This document shows, piece after piece, positions 7,087 to 13,007 of a stretch of 13,007 bases of DNA; position 1 is the stretch's first letter, and each line of letters begins with the position of its first letter. The position numbers and the translations under genes are program-made. This DNA is from Syntrophorhabdaceae bacterium. Its GTDB lineage: Bacteria; Desulfobacterota; Syntrophorhabdia; Syntrophorhabdales; Syntrophorhabdaceae. The stretch lies in assembly GCA_026415015.1 (NCBI GenBank), contig JAOAHW010000218.1:1-13007 (forward strand), written 5' to 3'. The notes below the pieces were generated by a model. The model saw nothing but the letters and a program-made list of their open reading frames with translations, was not told the origin of the DNA and searched no databases.

Positions 7087-7878
7087 ATGAAGTCCATGAA
7101 AGATATAACGCCAAAGGACTTTAGACGCCTTGTAAGGGAGGGTAGGTGGCAGCAACCTACAGCAGGTGTTTCTATGGGATATGCCCAGATGAACCTTGTC
7201 ATCCTGCCAGAAAGATATGCCTTTGACTTTCTTCTCTTCTGCCAGAGAAACCCAAAACCCTGTCCTGTTATCGAGGTATTAGAAAAAGGCCAATACCTCA
7301 CATTCCTTTCTGCGAGGGATGCAGACATAAGGACAGACATCCCAGGCTATAACATCTATATAAAAGGTAGCCTTCACAGCACAAGATGGGATATATCAGA
7401 TATCTGGCAGCCAGATTTTGTAACATTCCTTATAGGGTGTAGTTTTTCCTTTGAAGACGCCCTTATGAGGGCTGGTATCTCTATAAGACACATAGATGAA
7501 GGCAAAAACGTCCCCATGTATATAACAAATCTTGAATGCATACCAGCAGGTATATTCCATGGCCCATATGTTGTCACCATGAGACCCATACCAAGAGATA
7601 GATTGTTTAAGGCAATCCAGATTACCTCACGTTATGCCTCTGTCCATGGTGGTCCTGTTCACATAGGAAAACCTGAGTTAATAGGTATAAAAGATATAGA
7701 TAGCCCTGATTTCGGAGACCCTGTGACCATAAAGGAAGGAGAGATACCTGTGTTTTGGGCATGCGGTGTCACCCCCCAGTCTGTTGTGATGAATGCCAAA
7801 CCTGATATATGCATTACCCACAAGCCAGGTCATATGTTTGTCTCGGACCTATTAAATGAAGAGATAGCCACTTTCTGA
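7087..7878 (+). CDS. DUF1445/UPF0317 family protein (YcsI-like putative hydro-lyase)
   Basis: This belongs to the UPF0317/DUF1445 family, annotated as putative hydro-lyases. The family is related to the N-terminal part of the mammalian D-glutamate cyclase protein, but the bacterial reaction is not established as far as I know. Recognition rests on long conserved blocks: PTAGVSMGYAQMNLVILP, DFLLFCQRNPKPCPVIEV, FLIGCSFSFEDALMRAGI, RHIDEGKNVPMYITNLEC, TMRPIPRDRLFKAIQITSRY, VHGGPVHIG, FWACGVTPQSVV and THKPGHMFVSDL. ATG 7087 gives 263 residues, the usual family length. ATG 7096 is equally plausible because homologues often begin close to the TPKDFRRLVREG segment. No membrane segment is visible. 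It follows the HAD gene by 1 bp, and a hairpin overlaps its stop codon. A shared small-molecule pathway with the HAD enzyme is possible but unproven. Confidence 0.9.
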   Translation: MKSMKDITPKDFRRLVREGRWQQPTAGVSMGYAQMNLVILPERYAFDFLLFCQRNPKPCPVIEVLEKGQYLTFLSARDADIRTDIPGYNIYIKGSLHSTRWDISDIWQPDFVTFLIGCSFSFEDALMRAGISIRHIDEGKNVPMYITNLECIPAGIFHGPYVVTMRPIPRDRLFKAIQITSRYASVHGGPVHIGKPELIGIKDIDSPDFGDPVTIKEGEIPVFWACGVTPQSVVMNAKPDICITHKPGHMFVSDLLNEEIATF

Positions 7879-7910
7879 AAGGGTCTATAATAACAAATAA
7901 TAGACCTTTT
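7878..7910 (+). terminator. Probable intrinsic terminator after the DUF1445 gene
   Basis: An 11-bp stem (AAAGGGTCTAT, 7878-7888, with ATAGACCTTTT, 7900-7910; one G-U pair) encloses an 11-nt loop. The 3' arm ends in four T residues before ACAAAGG. The stem is convincing but the T tract is short. Its A-rich 5' side could also support reading in the other direction, though no minus-strand gene ends here. Confidence 0.6.
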
Positions 7911-7933
7911 ACAAAGGTATGCCATCTCAAACC

Positions 7934-7961
7934 TTGACAACCTACCTTTCATTGCTATACT
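7934..7961 (+). promoter_or_regulatory. Strong predicted sigma-70-type promoter for the acetyltransferase gene
   Basis: A perfect TTGACA (7934-7939) is followed after 16 bases by TATACT (7956-7961, 5/6). Transcription would start near 7968 and give a leader of about 83 nt. This is the best promoter match in the window. It lies just after the hairpin that closes the preceding unit, which fits a separate transcript. Confidence 0.6.
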
Positions 7962-8037
7962 TCAATAAGAAAAGATTGATTGAAAAGGGTTTAATGTTAT
8001 TAAATCTACAGGGATGTTTTTAGTCTATTAGCCTTTT

Positions 8038-8045
8038 AAAGGAGG
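8038..8045 (+). promoter_or_regulatory. Strong ribosome binding site for the acetyltransferase gene
   Basis: AAAGGAGG lies 6 bases before ATG 8052 and fixes that start. It is the most complete Shine-Dalgarno match in the window. Together with the upstream promoter candidate it suggests good expression. Confidence 0.8.
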
Positions 8046-8051
8046 TTTATT

Positions 8052-8495
8052 ATGGATGCAGTAGAGCCCGTGAAACTAAGGATTCTCACCATCAGGGACC
8101 TTGATGCTGTAACAGAGATAGACTACTCACTCCTTGGCAAAAAAAGGAAGGGGTACTGGGCTACAAGACTTGAATATGCAGAGACATCAGGGGTACCCTC
8201 GCTGGCAGCAGAGGCAAATGGAAACCTTATAGGGTTTATATTAGGCAGTGCCAGTGGCTGGGAATATGGGATACCTGAGAATGTGGCGTGGATAGATACC
8301 CTTGGTGTCAAAAAGGAATATCAGAGGAAAGGCATAGGCAGGATGCTCTTTATGGAGATGCTTTCCATGTTCAAAAAAGTGGGTGTGGATACGGTCTATG
8401 TATTTGTCAATTGGAGAGATAATGACCTCCTGCAATTTTTTGAGAAGATGGGTTTTAAAAAAGGGGACATGATAAATCTCGAATTGAAGATATAA
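8052..8495 (+). CDS. GNAT-family N-acetyltransferase
   Basis: GNAT enzymes transfer an acetyl group from acetyl-CoA to an amine. The 147-residue product covers one full GNAT domain. The N-terminal strand-helix VKLRILTIRDLDAVTEID (7-24) is typical. The acetyl-CoA pyrophosphate-binding loop is QRKGIG (91-96, Q/RxxGxG/A), preceded by the beta-4 strand IDTLGVKKEY. Motif B is visible as NWRDNDLLQFFEKMGF (120-135). The substrate is unknown: the small single-domain form fits RimI-like protein acetyltransferases or small-molecule enzymes equally. The start is fixed by a strong ribosome binding site. The gene appears monocistronic, with its own promoter candidate about 90 bp upstream. No convincing terminator follows, so some readthrough into the hydrolase gene 145 bp downstream is possible. 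Confidence 0.9.
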   Translation: MDAVEPVKLRILTIRDLDAVTEIDYSLLGKKRKGYWATRLEYAETSGVPSLAAEANGNLIGFILGSASGWEYGIPENVAWIDTLGVKKEYQRKGIGRMLFMEMLSMFKKVGVDTVYVFVNWRDNDLLQFFEKMGFKKGDMINLELKI

Positions 8496-8543
8496 AATCC
8501 TTTAAGTCCAACTTTTTTTATGATGAAATTCCACATAGAAAGA

Positions 8544-8587
8544 AGACCTAAGTATAGGCCCAGGGCTTAAGACCTTTTCATAGGTCT
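8544..8587 (+). repeat. Alternative hairpins built from three AGACCT-type arms
   Basis: AGACCTA (8544-8550) and AGACCT (8570-8575) can each pair with the same downstream arm, TAGGTCT/AGGTCT (8581-8587 or 8582-8587). The inner option is a 6-bp stem with a 6-nt loop; the outer is a 7-bp stem with a 30-nt loop. The two cannot form together. A CAAAAAAA run follows instead of T residues, so it is not a plus-strand intrinsic terminator. The element lies 54 bp before the hydrolase gene and its role is unknown. Confidence 0.4.
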
Positions 8588-8640
8588 CAAAAAAACCTCA
8601 TTATCCTGACTATACAATAATATTTTTTTAAGAGGTGTCT

Positions 8641-9432
8641 ATGATAGATTTTGAAGAGGGCACAAGACAGATGGACATACCAGAGATACTCTACCGCCTT
8701 TTTTATCCCCGAAGGGAATTTGTAGGGGATAGTGAATCACCAAGGGCAATAAACCATTTTGTTGTTGTAGATGAGGGGATAAAGATTGGATGCCGCTTCT
8801 ACCCGTCCCATGAAAAAGGACCTAATATCTTATATTTTCATGGTAATGGAGAGACTGCCTTTGATTATGACTATGTTGCACCCCTTTACCAGAAAAGGGG
8901 TATAAACCTGTTTGTAGCAGACTACAGGGGTTACGGTGCAAGCGATGGCCTGCCCAGTTGCACCCATATCATAAAGGATAGCCACCCCATATTCAAAGGC
9001 TTTAAAGCATTTGTAATAGAAAATGGATATTCAGGGAGGCTCTTTGTCATGGGTAGGTCTTTAGGTAGTGCCCCTGCCATAGAGGTGGCATATCACAACC
9101 AGAAAGACCTAACAGGTTTGATTATAGAGAGTGGTTTTGCCATTGCAAAGAACCAGTTAAGCCGTCTCGGGGTTCGTCATCTATTTCAGCACATAGAAAA
9201 CCCGCTAGGATTTGGAAATGATATAAAGATAAAAGAGATAACCATACCAACCCTGATAATCCACGGAGAGGATGACTATATAATACCAGTTAGTGAGGGA
9301 AGGGCCCTGTATGGACTGTCAGGGGCAAGCCAGAAGTATTCTTTATTTATACCTGATGCAGGCCATAATGACCTGATGGTACTGGGTATGCATGAATATA
9401 TGAAGGCAATAGAGGAATTCACAAAGAGGTAG
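8641..9432 (+). CDS. Alpha/beta-fold hydrolase (serine hydrolase, esterase-like)
   Basis: The predicted product is a cytoplasmic serine hydrolase of 263 residues. Visible signatures are the oxyanion strand YFHGNGE (65-71), ADYRGYGASDG (93-103), the nucleophile elbow GRSLGS with Ser140, the acid residue in IHGEDDYIIP (probably Asp212) and the catalytic His242 in DAGHND. The spacing fits the alpha/beta hydrolase fold with a small lid region. No lipoprotein or signal sequence is seen. ATG 8641 is chosen because AGAGG (8631-8635) sits 5 bases upstream; an in-frame GTG at 8635 overlaps that site. No good promoter is visible apart from an isolated TATACAATAAT at 8611-8621. The gene converges on the glucanotransferase gene with only 2 bp between stop codons. 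The substrate is unknown; BEM46/FrsA-like hydrolases are the nearest resemblance. Confidence 0.88.
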   Translation: MIDFEEGTRQMDIPEILYRLFYPRREFVGDSESPRAINHFVVVDEGIKIGCRFYPSHEKGPNILYFHGNGETAFDYDYVAPLYQKRGINLFVADYRGYGASDGLPSCTHIIKDSHPIFKGFKAFVIENGYSGRLFVMGRSLGSAPAIEVAYHNQKDLTGLIIESGFAIAKNQLSRLGVRHLFQHIENPLGFGNDIKIKEITIPTLIIHGEDDYIIPVSEGRALYGLSGASQKYSLFIPDAGHNDLMVLGMHEYMKAIEEFTKR

Positions 9433-9434
9433 TG

Positions 9435-12185
9435 TTATTTACCTACCCTTCCTGTTTTAATAAGCATTGTTTTTATCATCTCTGTAAAATTCAGATGGGC
9501 TTTTAAATCCTCGATGTTTATGTGCATGCGGTATCTCCAGCGATGAAATGGGTCTGCGGGGTTATTGATCTGCTCTGCTTTAGGGTTCCCATGCCATCTC
9601 AGGGCAGCGCTCATCCCTAAGAGGTCCTGGATGGGGAATATGGCAAACATAGAAGGTGATTCAAGATGCTGCATAATGACCTCCTGGCATATCTCTGGCG
9701 TGCACTCTTTTGGGGGGTCACCATCATGGCCGAGGATTGACCTATAATAGCGACTAACCTTCTCAGGATTCTCCTCCCACCAACCCCTTATCGTTGACAT
9801 ATCATGGCTTGAGGTAGTGCATACTGTAAGATAATGATAATCCCATGGATAGCCAAACTCCCTGTCAGACTCCTTTGGCATCCTCTGTATCCGTAGACCT
9901 AATATACACAGTTCCTCCATAACAGGGGGTACACAGTCAGGTATCATACCCAGGTCCTCTCCACATATAAGCATAGGTGATGAGGTCTTTAATACAGGGA
10001 GCTTTTCCATGGCACTGCTACGCCAGAGCCCATCCTGACGATGATAGAAATAGTCATTATATAGGTGGATAAGCCTCTTTCTCATCCATTCTTCAAGACT
10101 TGTAAATGACGCTGTATTCATCATGTTTATCCTAAAATGAAATCCCTCGTATTTTTCATCCCTTATAAATATGATGTTGGATATAAGCCTGAAGAGTCCA
10201 TCTCTCAAGACAGCCTTTTTTCTTCTATCTTCTTCCTGTGTCTCATCAAGGGATGAAAGATATTCCTCAATCCTCGCCTGTGTTGAAAATTCAGGCCTCA
10301 CCCTGAAAAGACCCTGTTCTTTTTCTTCAAGGAATGTATCTGACACATAATCTCCATATTCGCCAAATACCTCATATATATACCATGACGGTATATGAGG
10401 CTCCCATAGTCGTTCTATGTCCCTTATACCCTCTTTTTCAAGCTCCTCTTTTTTTATGGGTATGGCAGGATTGAATCTACCCATAAGCCCTGAGAAAGTC
10501 CCTTTTGGTATCTCCCAGATCCTGAAAAAACCGAGGATATGGTCAAGCCTGACCATCTGGAAATACATGGACATCTTTTCAAGGCGGCTTCGCCACCATT
10601 TATAATCATCCTCTGCCATAATATCCCAGTTATAAGTAGGGAAACCCCAATTCTGACCGTGGTCTGAAAATGGGTCTGGTGGGGCGCCTGCAGACCTGTC
10701 CATATGGAATATCTCAGGCATTATCCAGCAGTCATGGCTCTCAGGGTGGACACCGATAGGTATATCACCTTTTATTGCAACACCTTTTTTTCTTGCATAT
10801 AAGGATGCATCTAATAGCTGTAGATGGAGATGATACTGAATAAAGTAATAAAAACATATATCGTGGAAATATTCTGTTCCTGGTGCTACAAAGGTGTCTA
10901 TTTCCTCTTTTTTTATGCTTTTAAATCTTCCCCATTTAGTGAAATCACCTGTTTTGTTTTTATCCCTCAAGACACAGAAAAGGGCATAGGATTTGAGCCA
11001 GAATGCATTTTCATTGAAAAAATCTTTAAAGGCCTCTGATTCCAGAAAATCATCCTTTTGCCTGTGAAATATCCTCCTCGCAAGGTCGAGCTTCACCCTC
11101 ATCACATCTTCATATTCCAGGGATTCACTGCTGTTTAGTTTGTATCTCCAATAATCAACCTCCCTTTTTATGTCCTCTGAAACCCCTCCTATGGCATCTA
11201 AGTTTAGATATAATGGATGTAGCGCAAAGACAGAGATGCATGAATAGGGGTATGCATCCATCCAGCTATGCTGCCGTGTTGTATCATTCACAGGCAGAAT
11301 CTGGATGACCCTAAGACCTGCTTCAGATGCCCAATCTGCAAGGTGTTTTAGATCAGTAAACTCACCAGTGCCAAGGCTATCCTTACTCCTCAATGAAAAA
11401 ACAGGTACAGCAACCCCTGCACCCCTCCAGGATACTCTGCATCGGAATATATTATCATTGATAAAGATAGTATCTCCCTCTATTTTATCTATATGCCTGT
11501 TTCCACCGTCCTCCCATAGGACAGTGTCCTTGCCTTTTTCCTTTATTATATATTTATACTCTATCGGCCCCCTGTCCCTATCTATGTATACTGCTATGGA
11601 CCACATGCCTTTTTTATCCCTTTTCATTAAAGGTGCATTGAAGATATCCCAGTCACCAAGTTCAGGGCAATTACCTGTTACGTATACTGCCTTGTTCTGG
11701 CATGCCCAAGGTGCAAAGACCTTTAGTTTTACCACTGCCTTTATATCCCCTGTCTCCATATATCGACCTTCATACAGGTCTTCTTCCATCTCTTTTTGTA
11801 TTACATCATTTTTAAAGATCACATCAGTAAAAAAGGATGTAAAAAAAAGTGTTGATGGGTCTGAAGGACTAAGCCATGTGTCCCTAATAATAACCTCTCT
11901 TGAATTACCTGTTTTTAGGGGATTTATCGGGATTCTTCTTTTACCTGCACCATCATTAATTGTAGTGCCATTGTTATTATCTATTAAGGCATACGAATAG
12001 ACAAGTTCTTGTTCATTGAGGCCTTCAAGCTCTATATTCTTTTCCCAGATGAAGTCCTCTGTGTACACCATCTTTATCATGCCAGTCTGTTCGCAATATA
12101 GCCCATTTTCTTGAATTTTAGGGGATACAAGATAGACCTCCTGGCCCCATATGGTATGACAAAAAAGTCTGAAAACAATCCTCAT
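9435..12185 (-). CDS. malQ: 4-alpha-glucanotransferase, GH77, DPE2-type with starch-binding domains
   Basis: GH77 enzymes move alpha-1,4-glucan segments between acceptors in maltose and glycogen metabolism. At 916 residues this is far longer than classical MalQ (about 500-700) and close to plant DPE2. The N-terminus has two CBM20-like starch-binding modules: a divergent one (about 1-125) and a clearer one (about 148-248, with GNCPELGDW). The catalytic domain starts near 255 (AVPVFSLRSKDSLGTGEF). It shows GDIPIGVHPESHDCW, nucleophile Asp548 in VRLDHILGFFRIWEIP, acid/base Glu743 in ICGEDLG and Asp795 in TSSHDM. Nearly 200 residues separate Asp548 from Glu743, against about 50 in E. coli MalQ; this insertion is a DPE2 hallmark. 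A Shine-Dalgarno AAGGA (complement of 12192-12196) precedes the ATG, which overlaps the kinase stop by 4 bp. The symbol refers to the family; the preferred substrate is inferred. Confidence 0.93.
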   Translation of the reverse strand: MRIVFRLFCHTIWGQEVYLVSPKIQENGLYCEQTGMIKMVYTEDFIWEKNIELEGLNEQELVYSYALIDNNNGTTINDGAGKRRIPINPLKTGNSREVIIRDTWLSPSDPSTLFFTSFFTDVIFKNDVIQKEMEEDLYEGRYMETGDIKAVVKLKVFAPWACQNKAVYVTGNCPELGDWDIFNAPLMKRDKKGMWSIAVYIDRDRGPIEYKYIIKEKGKDTVLWEDGGNRHIDKIEGDTIFINDNIFRCRVSWRGAGVAVPVFSLRSKDSLGTGEFTDLKHLADWASEAGLRVIQILPVNDTTRQHSWMDAYPYSCISVFALHPLYLNLDAIGGVSEDIKREVDYWRYKLNSSESLEYEDVMRVKLDLARRIFHRQKDDFLESEAFKDFFNENAFWLKSYALFCVLRDKNKTGDFTKWGRFKSIKKEEIDTFVAPGTEYFHDICFYYFIQYHLHLQLLDASLYARKKGVAIKGDIPIGVHPESHDCWIMPEIFHMDRSAGAPPDPFSDHGQNWGFPTYNWDIMAEDDYKWWRSRLEKMSMYFQMVRLDHILGFFRIWEIPKGTFSGLMGRFNPAIPIKKEELEKEGIRDIERLWEPHIPSWYIYEVFGEYGDYVSDTFLEEKEQGLFRVRPEFSTQARIEEYLSSLDETQEEDRRKKAVLRDGLFRLISNIIFIRDEKYEGFHFRINMMNTASFTSLEEWMRKRLIHLYNDYFYHRQDGLWRSSAMEKLPVLKTSSPMLICGEDLGMIPDCVPPVMEELCILGLRIQRMPKESDREFGYPWDYHYLTVCTTSSHDMSTIRGWWEENPEKVSRYYRSILGHDGDPPKECTPEICQEVIMQHLESPSMFAIFPIQDLLGMSAALRWHGNPKAEQINNPADPFHRWRYRMHINIEDLKAHLNFTEMIKTMLIKTGRVGK

Positions 12186-13007
12186 TTTATATCCTTATTA
12201 TCCTCCATAAGCCTTCTTCTCACCTCCCTGCGCCTCTCCCTGGGAAGAACTATTATTATCTCTGTCCCCTGGTCTGGCACTGAGTGTGCCTCTATTGTCC
12301 CTTTATGTTCGCTCACAATCCTCCTTGCCATAGTCAAGCCCAATCCAAGGTTATTGAACTTTGTGGTAAAAAAAGGATCAAATATAAAGGGAAGGGCCTC
12401 AGGCCCTATTCCACAGCCATTATCCTTTATTTTTATTATTACACGATCATCTTCTGTGCTACCTGAGATTATTACCTCACCGTCCTCCTTTATGGCCTCA
12501 AGACTGTTTTTGACAATACAGTATAAGGCATGGGCGATAAGACCAGGGTCACAATAGAATGTCTCTTCTGATAGATTTTTAATTTCTTGAAATATTACTT
12601 TATAGAGACCATCTTTGTCTTTAACCTCAAGGAGATTTTTTAATTGCTCAAATACATTGTCGAGCGTGGCAATGGAAAAACGGGCATGATGAACCTTTGA
12701 TAGCTCCACAAGCCTGTCTATGAGATACTCAAGCCTCTTTGCCTCGTTATGTATTATCTCAATGTATCTCACATATTCATCTGAAGAAACCTGGGTCTTG
12801 GCGAGCCTCAAGGCAAATCCACCTATAGATGCAATGGGATTTCTTATCTGATGTGATATCTGGTCTGTGATTATCTCAAGACCAGCAATCCTTTCAGGGC
12901 TTTGGCACTCTTTCTCCATTTTTTTTAGAAGCGATATATCCTGTAATGCAAATATCAATAGGTCATGCCCTATCTCACTATCACTGTATAACGATGTAGA
13001 TATATGG
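12182..13007 (-). CDS. Sensor histidine kinase (5' partial): PAS tail, HisKA and HATPase
   Basis: The reading frame is open to the window edge, so the N-terminal sensor is missing. A TTG at 12958 is only an internal Leu codon. The residues ahead of it (TSLYSDSEIGHDLLIFALQDISLLKKME) read as the last strands of a PAS domain joined to the kinase linker. The HisKA domain has ISHQIRNPIASIGG, with the phospho-acceptor His at codon 12851-12853. The ATPase domain follows with NSLEAI (N-box), KDNGCGIG (G1), IFDPFFTTK (F-box) and LGLGLTMARRIV (G2). The protein ends in a basic tail (RERRREVRRRL) with no receiver domain, so it is a classical rather than hybrid kinase. Its response regulator is not in the window. 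Its TGA stop overlaps the glucanotransferase ATG (ATGA), so the two are translationally coupled. Confidence 0.92.
   Translation of the reverse strand, partial: HISTSLYSDSEIGHDLLIFALQDISLLKKMEKECQSPERIAGLEIITDQISHQIRNPIASIGGFALRLAKTQVSSDEYVRYIEIIHNEAKRLEYLIDRLVELSKVHHARFSIATLDNVFEQLKNLLEVKDKDGLYKVIFQEIKNLSEETFYCDPGLIAHALYCIVKNSLEAIKEDGEVIISGSTEDDRVIIKIKDNGCGIGPEALPFIFDPFFTTKFNNLGLGLTMARRIVSEHKGTIEAHSVPDQGTEIIIVLPRERRREVRRRLMEDNKDIK

Noticed and set aside
7968..8051. The 83-nt leader of the acetyltransferase gene as a riboswitch (AAAAGG near 7983 pairing with CCTTTT near 8033 next to the ribosome binding site)
   Set aside because: A single 6-bp pairing of low complexity, with no recognisable riboswitch core.
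11305..12000. A 231-codon open frame on the plus strand inside the glucanotransferase gene
   Set aside because: It is antisense to a well-conserved GH77/CBM20 coding region, resembles no family I recognise and has no convincing ribosome binding site. It is a shadow frame.
12956..12958. TTG 12958 as the start of the second histidine kinase
   Set aside because: The frame stays open for 16 further codons to the window edge with PAS-like sequence, so this is an internal Leu codon.
1..13007. Search for mobile elements, CRISPR, tRNA or rRNA genes and toxin-antitoxin pairs
   Set aside because: No transposase or integrase motif, direct-repeat array, cloverleaf or small paired gene was seen. Coding style is uniform throughout.

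Overview
The window comes from a bacterium with an AT-rich genome. Codon choice is distinctive: arginine is mostly AGA/AGG and isoleucine is very often ATA. A flagellar stator pair, many multidomain signalling proteins and kinases with an AHDFNNLL-type H-box suggest a motile, Gram-negative, environmental lineage. A member of the Desulfobacterota (old Deltaproteobacteria) or Nitrospirota type is my best guess, but no marker gene here settles it. I saw no rRNA, tRNA, CRISPR array, insertion sequence or phage gene. The coding style is uniform, so the window reads as ordinary chromosome with tightly packed operons.

Layout. (1) 1-3386, plus strand: a cyclic-di-GMP and motility operon. It holds a REC-GAF-HD-GYP response regulator (5' end outside the window), a PilZ-domain protein with a helical insertion, MotA and MotB. 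The genes overlap or sit a few bases apart. (2) 3409-6175, minus strand: an HDOD protein followed after 1 bp by a hybrid histidine kinase with a C-terminal receiver. (3) 6176-6383: a divergent promoter region with plausible promoters on both strands and an AT-rich 13-bp inverted repeat between them. (4) 6384-7878, plus: a HAD phosphatase and a DUF1445/UPF0317 putative hydro-lyase as a two-gene unit closed by a hairpin. (5) 8052-8495, plus: a GNAT acetyltransferase with its own promoter and a strong ribosome binding site. (6) 8641-9432, plus: an alpha/beta hydrolase. (7) 9435-13007, minus: a histidine kinase (N-terminus outside the window) translationally coupled to a large 4-alpha-glucanotransferase of the plant DPE2 type, with starch-binding domains and a long insertion between catalytic residues.

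How the genes may work together. In region 1, an HD-GYP protein that would hydrolyse cyclic-di-GMP, a PilZ protein that would bind it, and the stator that powers the flagellum are encoded together. This is a compact candidate circuit for second-messenger control of swimming. Region 2 adds an HDOD regulator coupled to a kinase. In region 7, linking a sensor kinase to an alpha-glucan enzyme suggests signal-linked carbohydrate storage or use. Both functional links are inferences from gene order. Both window edges cut a gene: the first lacks the start of its receiver domain and the last lacks its sensor region.
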